Positions 23,190 to 33,780 of a DNA stretch of 64,000 nt are shown here, in pieces (the first letter of the stretch is position 1; each line of letters opens with the position of its first letter). The notes below the pieces were generated by a model, which saw only the letters and a program-made list of their open reading frames with translations, did not search any database and was not told the DNA's origin. Source of the DNA: Glossina fuscipes (lineage: Eukaryota; Arthropoda; Insecta; Diptera; Glossinidae); NCBI RefSeq assembly GCF_014805625.2, contig NW_023998440.1, positions 1,040,877-1,104,876 on the forward strand, in the 5' to 3' direction. A program made the translations under genes and the position numbers.

Positions 23190-23445
23190 GCGTTGTCTGC
23201 CTGTCCGTTATGTTTGCTTGTAACTAGAAGCTTCAATTTTTGAGACACTTATAGAAATTCGGTACACTGGCCTGCTTTGGCTTAAGCACAAAGTTAAGAT
23301 TGTTAAGATTGGTTCGGATCGGACCATTTTTCCGACCACATGCCATACAAAAAAAGTTTTGAAAAGTCGTTGTATGACTAACTATAGGGTGGTGCGGGGT
23401 ATTTAATGGTGGCCGGTGCTCTATTATTGTGTTCTTATTTAAAAA
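23190..23445 (+). repeat. Dispersed repeat family A, copy 3
   Basis: Contains TGTCTGCCTGTCCG, AATTCGGTACA, TTCGGATCGGACCATTTT and the terminal GGGTATTTAATGGTGGCCGGTG block shared with the copies at 13070, 32000 and 59545. Confidence 0.65.
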
Positions 23446-25580
23446 TGGGTCATAGTATCGCCATTATTAGTTTTTTGAATATATAGTTCTGTAGTCAATA
23501 AAAAAAGGAATCAATGAGCGATATTACGCCTCCAGGCGGGCACATTTTTATCCAATATTCACGAGAACCGACCGTCGTATTTACCCAACATAACCTAAAG
23601 GATTTATTCTATCTAAGCATTTGTGTTTGCTTTGCTTCATACATCGAAATCCCTTGTCCTTCTCTTCTTCATACCGTGAACATTCTGTTAACACAGTGGT
23701 TTTTACACAGACGTAAACGGGTTTCTCTGAGCTGCTGCAACAGATCTGGATTCCAGTGTGCCTTGCACGCCGAAACGACTGGTCAACGTCTTACACTGCT
23801 AATTCGCCAAATTTGTGCACGTTCGAAGTCGACCCATTCGTTATGCTTGCATTTTCATTCACTTAGGAGTTTTTAACTATTTCTAGCAGTTCTCTTCAAA
23901 TATTGCTTAGCCCCTAGTCTGGGAGTTAAAAGTTTACGGTAGCTTAAGACTTTTGTTTTTGGGTGATTCAGATAAAGTGCATTTTTCAAACTCTCGTTTT
24001 CGCAAGTAAAAAATATATTTTCTGCTCAACGCTGCATAGAGAAGAACAAAACCCTTTGTATATAAAAAGTTACGGTTTATTATACTAAAGTTAAAAAAGA
24101 AAATGTATTTATGCTATTTTACGTTGCACTCGTGAATGTCTTTAGGGGAAAAAAAAAGAAGAAGCTACGAACATGTATCCCGCAGTATTACGAAAGCAGT
24201 TCGCCTGAGGTTGATATATAAAGTCTTTGCAAACTTTCAAAAACCTTAAGAATAGCAGCTGTTTTTTTTCTTTTTTGTTTTTTATAATTTTATTGTATTT
24301 ATTTATATATATTTTTTTCCATAATTTTTATCGCCTTTAATTCCGAAAGCAACAAGAGGAACAAAAATTATTTGCTGTCATAAAATTTATTGTATTTGTA
24401 TGTTTTGTCGCCGTCCGTCGCGATGTGAATGGGTATCGTAAGTAAAATAAAAAAAAAGAGCTGAATATCTTCACTCACCTTTGCTTCTTTTTTTTTGGAA
24501 TTTTTCCTTATATATGTTATTACTTAATTAACAACTGAAAAGTGTTAAGATATTAAGTGAGTCTCCTCGTAACTTAAATTTAATCCTTAGTTTTTTGATT
24601 TTTTCAAAAATTTTCGGTTTAAGTCTAATTCGTAAAAGCGCCCTATACGCGTATAAATCGTTAACGTTTTCCGAAAATATGATGTACACATGTGTATAAC
24701 ATATATATGACATGATGCTTACATTTCCTACGATGGCGAAGATGTTACTATTCGAGACCATCGATAAATGCAACTTTTTATATATAAATTTCATTTAGTT
24801 GGAGATTTTCGAATCCTTAATATGTCCAATTATTCTAGTGTCTATAAAAGAAAAAAAAAAAAAAAAAAAAACCAAACTATTAGCCACACTTTCGGACAAA
24901 GAAAGTATAATGCATTTAAGTCGTGTACTGTTTAATGTGATATTTTGAGGGAATTTCAGGTTTCTTGGCCCGCAATTTTAATAAATCGATCTGTAAAGGA
25001 AGAAGAAGAATAAATGCGTTTACTGTTAAAATTTCCCTATTGTCTTGTCGGTAATTTGTTATTTAACGTGAAATTATCAACTATAAAATTTTACTTAATA
25101 GTGTTAAAGAGAATGAATATTAAAGGTATTCGCTGTTAACGGATTATAGGGCGATTATTTTACGCGATGATTATTGTTTATATCACGTTGTTCTTACACC
25201 TTGAAATCGTTAAAGATTTCTTTTTAAAAACACGATGTGTTTATATTAAAGCAAAACAAGTCAAAAGGCTAATCGCGATTTGTGGCGAATATTGGATACC
25301 CACCACCATCAATTACATATCCCTAGCTTTGTCTAATGACAACAGAGACACACCCGACCGATGCATTGTAATTTTGCGAATTTGCTTGAATTTCGTATCG
25401 AACACATCCCTCTCTTCCTCTCTTTATAACAATTTTTCGGTATCAACTTCTTTTTGAGATTTTAGGTTGGTTTCGATGTCGGCTATGTATTTAATTTAAT
25501 AAGTATTTGGAAGTACGCTTCTGGTAGACGTTTGAACAACTTCAATGTGATGCTTGATTCCAGAGTTGTCATTTTGAGAA
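23446..25580. other. Non-coding stretch; unrecognised 120-codon frame
   Basis: The + frame 23514-23876 (120 codons, Cys/His-containing but without spaced zinc-finger motifs) follows directly after repeat A and is not recognised; it may be TE-derived or chance. The minus frame 24528-24794 is Lys/Ile-rich. A minus-strand GTGAGT donor (about 24472-24477) has an acceptor-like TTTTCAG upstream, but the segment between them is stop-rich. Poly-A at 24851-24871. Confidence 0.5.
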
Positions 25581-25589
25581 TAGCGTCAA

Positions 25590-25860
25590 TAGACAAACAT
25601 AGACACGGATGAGCCCATAGAGGGTGGGTCAAATCAACGCAGAAGTCAGCTGAATGACGGAGAGACGGATGCACAGACGAATGGCTTAGCAACCTGCCTT
25701 ATAAACCGATCACTTCACCGACAGTTGGACGGACGGACAAACGAATAGCGTTTAACTCGATCGACAGATGGGCGCACGCATAGACGAATCGCTTAGCAAT
25801 ATACTACTACATCAAACATTTCACTAGCGGATAGGCGGACGGACAAACCAATGGTTCAGC
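25590..25860 (-). repeat. Diverged tandem repeat with (GGAC)n runs
   Basis: AGACGAATGGCTTAGCAA (25675) recurs as AGACGAATCGCTTAGCAA (25782), and GGACGGACAAACGAA (25731) as GGACGGACAAACCAA (25837), a period of 106-107 bp over about two units, with a weaker partial unit upstream (25585-25660). The GGAC runs, read in reverse, are the (GTCC)n of family A, so this looks like local amplification within a family A copy. A (TA)n run follows at 25906-25946. Confidence 0.65.
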
Positions 25861-25891
25861 CATTAAATTTAATCCGGATTAAAAGTTAACC

Positions 25892-25905
<14 letters not shown>

Positions 25906-25946
<41 letters not shown>
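25906..25946. repeat. (TA)n microsatellite
   Basis: About 20 pure TA units next to the (GGAC)n tandem repeat. (TA)n beside (GTCY)n is the mini-me hallmark. Confidence 0.9.
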
Positions 25947-25951
<5 letters not shown>

Positions 25952-27049
25952 GTATATATATGTATGGAATTTCGGAGACATACTAGCAGTTCCAACAAAC
26001 CAATTACTAAATTTCGTATAACACTATGCCTCAGTGATGCGTTTTATATTCAGCGCAGAAAAGAATATACCCAAAGATAATTTAATACAACGATGAGAAA
26101 AGATCAAGGTAAAATCGTGATATCGTGTGCGTTTAAGTTTTGTTCTTTTTTTGCTTTGGTTTATTTCTTATTTTTTATAAATAAATTCCACTTAATTGTG
26201 TATTGCAAGTAATAAACGCATAAAATAAAATGATTTAGAGTTTGTAAAGCATACAACAAAAGGTGTTTAATTGTTCTTTGAACTATTAACTGTGATAACT
26301 GATGAGAGATTAGAAAAGAAGCGGCATTGCTTTAAGTTAGAAAATTTTCAATTCTACGACAGTTTCTACAAAGCTAAACTTTGTTTTTTTTTTTCAAATC
26401 AAATTTTATTATTCCCCCTAATACACCCGCAAGAGATGAAGTGTACATATTTTAGGCAAGCATACTATTCGTACAATAATCAATTGTCCTTTCGGTAGTT
26501 TATCTGCCCGTCTGGTATATGCTGGCGTACATTCCGTGAGCTAGTGTAGGCTGTGGGGGTAAAATATTCACGGCAAGAGCTCCAGTAATAGACCGGGAAA
26601 CGTTTTTGCGCGTGCTGTTGTCTTATATACATATTAACGCATTCTTATTCAAAACCTATCAACTTTCGACAATCGGTAAAAATCGCCGAAAACATTGCAT
26701 CCGAAAGGTCATGTTAATGGAAATGTGCCGGCTTTTCCCAGACATGGTTCGATGTAAAGCCACACGAACGCGATATCCGAACCCCTAACTTAAGGCGAGG
26801 ACGGGAGAGCTAGGATGATATAATGAGAACCAACAATCCATAAGTGTTCATCTCGAGGTAATGCGAAAACTTTGCCCCAGTGTAGGACCACTAGTCGGCA
26901 GTGCACTACCACTACGTCCATCAAAAAAGAAAATATTTCAGTTGCAAAGGGCAAAAGACGATGGCTATAAATTTAGGAATTGTGCTTAAACAGTTTCTTT
27001 TAATGCACTAGAGTGATCGCAGGAAGGAGAAGCCGTATGCTTTCTTTGT

Positions 27050-27355
27050 ATTGAAAAAATTGCACGGTTTGGGGTATAACACGCGGCCTGAAATGATTGA
27101 AATCGTGCGACTGAGGATAAAGACGCTCTGCTGAAGACCGAAATGTTCTAGATCTAATGAAAACATCGTTGAGTTGAGAATAAGAATATTCTTGTTGCTA
27201 TTAGGAAAAATCGTAACCTGAGTATTAGTGCACTCTTCCTTCGAGCAAATCATAGGTCTGGTCTCTGATTCTAGGCGAAACACTTTCTCTGTAATGGAAA
27301 ATTTGTTTGGCTGAAAATTAGGAAACATTGAAAAAATCGTACGTCTGAGGATCAA
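27050..27355. repeat. Degenerate minisatellite, about 44-bp unit
   Basis: The motif AAAATCGTACGTCTGAGGAT recurs in decayed form near 27053, 27097, 27158, 27201, 27244, 27293 and 27327. On the minus strand this keeps a 115-codon frame open with repeated ILxxTxF strings (ILRRTIFSMF, ILNSTMFSL, ILSRTISII). Repeat structure explains the frame better than a gene does. Confidence 0.5.
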
Positions 27356-27360
27356 AATAC

Positions 27361-27841
27361 CACGTCAGTCAGGAACATAGAGGCGCTGTTGGAAATCGGA
27401 CCAACGTGCGTACCGCTGTAAAGTGATCGATGTTCAACAACTATTCCAATAATTTCTTAAAGCTATACCAGAACGCCGATCAATTTGTTACGTAGAGAAT
27501 GAGTTTTCTTACATGAAGTAAAATTATTACCCAATAGTAACGTCCGTCCAACAAGCACCGTCGTGTTGTCTGCTAAAAACGTTCACTAAGAGGCTGTGAG
27601 TTAATTTTTCCTCTTTTTCACTTTTTTGCAGAAAAAGCAAACCAATTGTCGTTTATACAGAAGGTCAACTGTTCCCAAAAACATTTCGATGAGGAAAAGA
27701 GGCCCACTTAGATGGAAATTGCTACACAACAGATGAGTTCGACTCACAAGCATTGCTCCGTGATTTGTTACAAGTATTCCATCCTGTAAGTAGTCCATCT
27801 GTCCATTTGTTTTGAGATTGCCTTTCTCTGGAGACACTTAC
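27361..27841. other. Non-coding stretch
   Basis: No gene recognised. Minus frames at 27601-27922 overlap the weak exon candidate at 27842. Confidence 0.5.
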
Positions 27842-27922
27842 GCATGAAAACGAGCTCCTCTTATACTTAAAGCTAAAGCTAATAGACCCTCTTATTAAAT
27901 ACAATTTATTAAAAGTGTTCAT
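27842..27922 (-). CDS. Weak candidate first coding exon with perfect donor
   Basis: On the minus strand ATG at 27922 opens 27 codons (MNTFNKLYLIRGSISFSFKY and on to FSC) ending exactly at a GTAAGT donor at 27841. Basic/aromatic composition. No recognised family, no upstream promoter evidence and no paired acceptor identified. Confidence 0.2.
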
Positions 27923-28931
27923 TTACCTTTTAGCATTAGTTTATTATTTTCATTATATATAAAATATCCTCCTCGTATCTTATGGCTTTATGAAAATAAG
28001 TGTTCTCCTTTTAACGTTTCCTTCTAACATTTTGCCATTGAGACCACTATAAATTTATTTTTTTTATATGTTTATGCTTTAGCTACAAATGCAAAATAAC
28101 ATCAATGCTCATAACCATGTCCGACACGTAATGCGTACATAAAATGTGCACTTAAGCTGGACTTTAAACTGTAAAGAATGGGAGCGAAAAAAAAAAAAAA
28201 AAAAAACGTCAGAAGAAGAAAAGAAAGGTCAGTTAAAAGTTTGCACATTAGTACTAACTAAATCCTTTACTCATACGAAGAAAAAGAAAAGCAAAAAAAA
28301 AACATAATTATACACTTAAGGGTAGAAATGCTTATGAAACAACGGATTCTAGTAATAAAATGAATATATTGTTAGTGTAAAGCTGTTAATTTGTGTTTGA
28401 CACGTAAAGTGAAAAGAAAAATGAGCAAAAAACGATAAATGCAAGTATTGTTTTAAAATATGCAAAGAATTAAAGCGACGAGGAGAGAACGAAAGGAAAA
28501 AAATCTGATTTTTTCTTATTCACGTTTTTTACGTTTTTTTATTTCCATTTCTCTTTTATTACTAAATATGTCACATTACGTTTTGTCGCCACTTTATGGC
28601 AAACTTTTGCAATTTTTTAATGGTCATCCTTGGGAAAATAATACAAGAAGAATATGAACTCGACACCATTGCGTTCTATATATGCGTAGATGTAGATAAG
28701 AGTAACGTTATTCGAGAGAAGAAAATATTAACCATAAAAATCATTCAAGTCAATCATTCCACTTAAATGCACAGTAAACTAAACCAATTTTTACCTTTTA
28801 GGAGACAATCTTCTCTTATGCTGAAGTAAAGCTTAAATTACTGATAAAATGTTCGTTCCTGTCTTCATTTTTTTTTCCTCTTTTTTTCTTTCTTTCTCTT
28901 TCTCTTTTATAAAATTTTACTGTGATTTCTC

Positions 28932-28965
<34 letters not shown>

Positions 28966-31626
28966 CTGTTCTTCCTTTTTACGTAAACACTTTTAAAGTG
29001 TTTCTCCGTTTTTTTTTTTTTTTTCTTTGCTTTCTTCAGGGCTGAATGTGTAAACTTAGACATCACATAAAGTGTCAAATTTTAAGCCTGATAAGCTACA
29101 GATATTCTTTGCATATGAATTCTTTTTTTGTTTTTTCTTAGCTTAAGTGCAAACATAAAATGTTTCTTTGGGAAGTTTTTAGTTAAGTGTGTTGTTCGAT
29201 CGCATCAAAAAGTACGTAAAGTAAGCGCCAGAAGAAATAATCGAACTAAAATTGAAATTTAATATTTTTCCTTCTCTTTTTTTATATTTGCTTTACTTTC
29301 ACAAGCTATTAAAAAAATAGTTAAATTTTTTATTTATTTTTGTTTTTTTTTTTTTTTTTCAAAATAATGGCCATAAAGAAATTCTCTTTAAATGTCTTCA
29401 TAGCTAAGCTTTAGAGTCTTTGTTATGCATACCTTGATAGCTTAACGTTCTCGCTCCACCCTTTTTTATATGGCTTGATTAACTATTCTAAAATGCTAAT
29501 AGACAACTTATTGAAGCCGTAAATACCACGAACGTCCAGGTTTTTGAATCATGTGTTGAAGTCTTTGCCAAAAAGCCATTACCAGTTTTTCCAACTCGAA
29601 CATTTTTTATTCATATGTTGCGTAGCTTGTACGCCTCGTGTAAAATCCAAACTTCGAATAACTTCTTATAGAATACTTCAGGATTTATTGAATTTTCTGT
29701 CTAAACTGTATCGTAAGAATCCATTATCGCCGCTTTCCACGAAAGTGCAAGTTTGAATTCGTGATGAGCAAAAATTCGGATAAAATCCAGAAGGCTCGTA
29801 GTTTAATATAACGTGAATTACTTACCTCAAATTTCAATTACAACTGTTCAACAACACTCAACTGATGATGGTTTTCTCAATTATTTCTCCTTGAATGCCA
29901 TTGAATTTAATCTTTCATCACATACTTGCTTCAATGATTTGCAACACACCCAAAAGATATTCCTGTTGTTAGTCGTTTTCCATTTTTCGATTGATCTTTA
30001 TTTAATAAATACCAACTATGACAAATTCTTAATACGATTCCTCATTTATTACGTCGTCCAGAAGCGTCGCATCCCACTACACTCTCTCAATCAATTATCA
30101 TTTACAGATTTAATTTTTTTTGATAAACGCTAAGTACAACATACCCTTAGTCCGGATTTTGGCATAGCGTATCATAAAGAAACTTCGTATTCTAATGCAC
30201 ATACGACACCGCTAATGAGATAATCTACACTACCTCATTTAATTCGTCATTCAATTGGTTTTCTTAATAGTACACCAAAAGTTAAACATCACTTTTGTGT
30301 GAATACACAATTTTCCTCATATTGGAGGTTAATGCGGTCCAACTTTAGCAGTCTTAATTTACTTGCCAGTTGCTCATGTTATAATTGCTCATAAACAACG
30401 CTTTTCGGTGAAACAGTGGCTTGCTTTCATTGGAGTCTCTAAAGAAATAGACCTATGCGATCCGTAGAGTTAATCTACTAAACAGCGATTTCCACCATAG
30501 AGTACTAAAAGTTCGACAACAATTTTATCTATTAACCAACCGATCAAGATATAAATAAATCGCATCGCTAGAGATGGTTTTATTCTAGAAATCAGTATCC
30601 ACTTGTTCTCGTCCTATATTCAGTTTAAAGAACTGCAATCGTTGGGTAATGTCCTTCTTTGGATAACTTTGTCAACAACTGTTACGCTTCTTCAGCTCTC
30701 ACGCTGAGTTCTTTTTTTAATTGGGAACACTGCCAGCGATTTGCAACCGTATCCTTAAGAGTAACGCAAAGAGTTTACAATCGCAGGGCACTTTCTCATC
30801 TGCATATATTGATATTAGGGAGTGGTTATGTCTGCAACTTCAAATTTGATGCATACTCACAAAAGTAATGATAAGTATCGGAATCAGTGGCCGGCCACAG
30901 TACCAGAATACGGCTATGAAGCATTGCCATGGTCGTCTTAGCCGAAATGTTTTTAGATCGAAGCGAGGCAACGTGATCAGATTGGCCACGAAGACAACAA
31001 TAATTACTCTCGAACGGGCAAAGCTTTAACTGAACAGTGTTGTTCGAACGTTTGAGATAAATTGGAATGCAAAAAGTGGGCAAACGAAGTTCAGGGAGAC
31101 ATCGTTAAGGCGTCATGGTTCTTACAAAGGTCAAATTAAAGAAGACGTCCTGTAAATTGTTGGAAAACAACCGCTATAGTCGCAAAGTCTTTGATTCTAT
31201 TCTATTCTATTGAAGCTCCCAAATGAGTACGAAGTGAAAACAATGCTAGGTGTAAAGAAAAGAAATTCGAAAAACGCTATGAAAGATTTATTACACTTAA
31301 AAGAAGAAAACTTCTTCAGGAATAAATGTATGTTTTATGTATCATTAGATGACGTTATTTTCTTATTACACTGAGTGACCTGCAATGCCTTAGTTTGCCT
31401 TATTATTTGAAGATAATAAAATTTTTCTAAACTCAAAATAAAACACGTTAAGGGGCTTATAAAGCTTACACTTCCTTTGAGCAAAAATATTCGTTGGTTA
31501 GTGGTGTGTGCGCATATCTGTGTGTGCAGGATTTTTCCCAAACGAGTATAATCGTCTCTTGTTAAATTTAAAATTCCTCTGACGATTATTCTTTTCATTT
31601 ATTTATTTATTTCTTTTTCTTGTTAT
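27923..31626. other. Non-coding stretch, homopolymer-rich then mixed
   Basis: Poly-A at 28185-28206 and 28939-28965, poly-T at 29011-29024 and 29342-29360. A strong polypyrimidine-CAG acceptor ends at 29039, but no coherent exon follows. From about 29500 the GC content rises and short frames appear (for example 29813-30133, 30659-30868) without recognisable motifs. A TTCTA pentamer tandem lies near 31195-31215. Confidence 0.55.
28939..28965. repeat. Poly-A tract, 27 bases
   Basis: Uninterrupted A run. Too little flanking similarity to assign it to a retroelement tail. Confidence 0.9.
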
Positions 31627-31628
31627 AT

Positions 31629-32030
31629 CCTACACCACTTTTGGTACAATGGTGTATCAAGTTTGTGCGGATGCATGTCACACCTAGAAGGACTTGAGGT
31701 ACATCTACCTTTGATTATACCGATCGATTCAGGATGACTTTTCGAATCGATCCAAGCTTGTGCATCCGTCCGTCGGTCTGCCCGTTTTGTTTTCTTGTGT
31801 TCTATTTACAGGTCGAAATTTCTGAGATACTCAGATGAAATTTGATACATTGATATGTTTTAGCCCGAGAACAAACCCTGTTGAAAGTGATTCAGACCTT
31901 CGGATCTGCTTCGGACTGCTTTCTCTAACGCCTTCTTTCGCAAAGTCGTGACATGATTAACTCTATTAATCGAGATAGTGTAGGGCATTTAATCGTGGAC
32001 CGTGTCGCACTATAGTGTTTTTATTCGTCT
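31629..32030 (+). repeat. Dispersed repeat family A, best-preserved copy
   Basis: Order: CTACACCACTTTTGGTACAATGG and GTGTATCAAGTTTGTGCGGATG; ACACCTAGAAGGACTTGAGG; GATTATACC; hairpin GATCGATTC (31722-31730) / GAATCGATC (31744-31752); AGCTTGTGCATCCGTCCGTC; TTGTGTTCTATTTACAGGTC; AACCCTGTTGAAAGTGATTC; AAAGTCGTGACATGA; GGGCATTTAATCGTGGACCG; CACTATAGTGTTTTTATTCG. About 400 bp, no coding capacity. This copy can serve as the reference for the family. Confidence 0.75.
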
Positions 32031-32247
32031 TGTTGTATTGTAGTGCTACAAAGTTTGCGTGATTAAAGCATAAAACTTTTTGTACGCGAGAGAACAAAAA
32101 ATATATAAAAATATATTTTACACTACTCTAGGAATTTATGCTAACTACCAGTTACATTTTAACTGATTTCTAAGTAAACACTTATAAAGTGAAAAGTTTT
32201 TTTTTCATTTTTTTTTTTTTTCATTTTATTTTTCCTTTTTTTTTTAG

Positions 32248-32307
32248 TTAAACAGTAAACCCACCAACCAACCAGTCAGCCGGGCCGTGTAGTAGTTAAG
32301 GCGCGCG
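32248..32307 (+). other. Candidate internal exon, probably untranslated
   Basis: A long T-rich tract ending TTTTTTTTAG (AG 32246-32247) is followed by exactly 60 GC-rich bases (starting TTAAACAGTAAACCCACC, ending AAGGCGCGCG) and then a perfect GTAAGTG donor from 32308. The surroundings are markedly AT-richer. Stops occur in all three forward frames, so it is not an internal coding exon. CAACC-rich content suits a fly 5' UTR exon. A phase-0 join would instead give a short alternative C-terminus (LNSKPTNQPVSRAV then stop). Chance pairing of splice signals cannot be excluded. Confidence 0.45.
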
Positions 32308-33385
32308 GTAAGTGTTTCCTTATAACTAAAATATAATTGAAAACATGCAAAACAACTTAAGAAGAGAAAATGTCATCTAATAAACTCAACTAACCGACCA
32401 AACAACAATACAACAACACCTACAAAGTACACACAAATCGTTACATATACACGTACATACAAAGCCTATGAATAGTAGTAAATACTGCAGGAAAGTCAAA
32501 ATTACTTTAACGAAGTTTTTTATTTGTTTTTGTTGTGGATATATATTTTTTTCGCTTTTTTTCATTTTTTGTATTTTCTAAAGCCCCAGATACTTAAAGA
32601 TAACTTACACGCTATGTAACACGGCAAGTGGCAGTTAAAACGAAAAATGAGATGAAAACGTTCAAACTGAATAAAAAGCAAAACTAACAAAAATGTAAAA
32701 AAATAAGTAAAAAAGAAAAAAAAACAAACAGGTGAACGAAACGAGCCACATATTAAAACGAAATTTTATTATATATCAAAAAAAAATTTTTTTATTATTA
32801 TTTTTTTTTTAATTCTTTTTTCAAAATATTTATTCAACAAAATACACTCAAATAGTCTGTCTCATTTGCTGTTTTGTTCTTTAATACACAAAAGAAGTTA
32901 TTGTTAAGACAAATAAAACACACACGCACGCACATGTCTCCCGGTCTTCCTACAACTACTGTTAGTTTACATAAGATGCAAACAAATTTTAATGGAAAGC
33001 ATTTTGTAAAAACAACAACAGCAACCACAGCAATGAAAATAACGGTACACATTGTTTAATATATAACCGAAAATGATGTGGGTTTTGCCGTTGCTTTCAA
33101 ATCGTCAGTCATTGAACTAACTTTAATAACACATATGCCAGAGTACTTTTTATGAATATATTATAGAACAAGAAAATTAGAAAAGAAAAAGAAAAAGAAA
33201 AGAAAAAACTGTCACGCATATTAAAATGTTTACTCGACCCCTTCCATCATCTTCACTCTCTATCCATTTTCAAATAAATAATGATTTATATCGGAAAGTT
33301 GGGGAACAGGAACAAATAAGTCGTTGTATATATGTACATATAAAATGTTTTTTGTTTTGTTATTTTTCTTAATCGCTCTTTTCAG
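32308..33385. other. AT-rich stretch between candidate exons
   Basis: CAA-rich (32400-32440), then A/T homopolymers. No gene. The short frames on both strands at 32834-33059 overlap one another and are low-complexity. Confidence 0.5.
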
Positions 33386-33523
33386 ATTTTTCAAATTACC
33401 TTAAGTCATAACAAAAACGCGACGTCTTTTTCCAGTAGATTGCTCTTAGGCAACAATTTTCAATATTCCGTTGAACGACGCCGACGTGGCCCCTCTGGCA
33501 GAGCTCTAAGTCATAGATTGTAA
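33386..33523 (+). CDS. Candidate terminal coding exon (45 residues plus stop)
   Basis: A pyrimidine-rich tract ends CTCTTTTCAG (AG 33384-33385). Phase 0 then reads 45 residues, including IFQITLSHNKNATSFSSRLL and FQYSVERRRRGPSGRALSHR, before TAA at 33521-33523. The composition is protein-like and basic near the end. It has no ATG, so it could only be a downstream exon. A minus-strand family A copy begins just after it. The 60-bp exon at 32248 cannot feed this frame without a stop. Unrecognised protein; a chance open run is the main alternative. Confidence 0.3.
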   Translation: MFQITLSHNKNATSFSSRLLLGNNFQYSVERRRRGPSGRALSHRL

Positions 33524-33529
33524 CCAGTC

Positions 33530-33780
33530 ATATTTAAAGCACATTATAGTGGCCCACGGCTCCTATCTTTAAATACCCCATACCCCAAGTTGCTTGATGC
33601 AATTACTTATATAAAAAATTTCCAAAATAAGATGTGGTCGCAAGAGTGATCCGCCCCGAACCGTTCAATCAATAGCGTTCGTTTTTGGAACAAAAATATG
33701 AACTGTGCGTTAAATACCAGTATGCAAGACGAACAGACAGAAATGCTCGAAATCTCTTACTGAATAGATCTAAATCGTGG
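33530..33780 (-). repeat. Dispersed repeat family A, minus-strand copy
   Basis: The minus strand carries GGGGTATTTAAAGATAGGAG and GCCGTGGGCCACTATAATG (the family 3' end, 33545-33590) and, further upstream at 33720-33780, a hairpin-region remnant and TGTCTGTTCGTC. Internal parts are rearranged. Confidence 0.6.

Noticed and set aside
23514..23876. Cys/His-containing 120-codon frame as a zinc-finger protein
   Set aside because: Cys and His are not spaced as in any zinc-finger class; it follows a repeat copy.
24472..24545. Minus-strand exon between TTTTCAG and GTGAGT
   Set aside because: Stops in all frames, A-rich; no support beyond the two signals.
32280..32307. tRNA A-box-like GTAGTAGTTAAGGCGCGCGG
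   Set aside because: No B box or cloverleaf follows; the splice-site reading explains the segment better.
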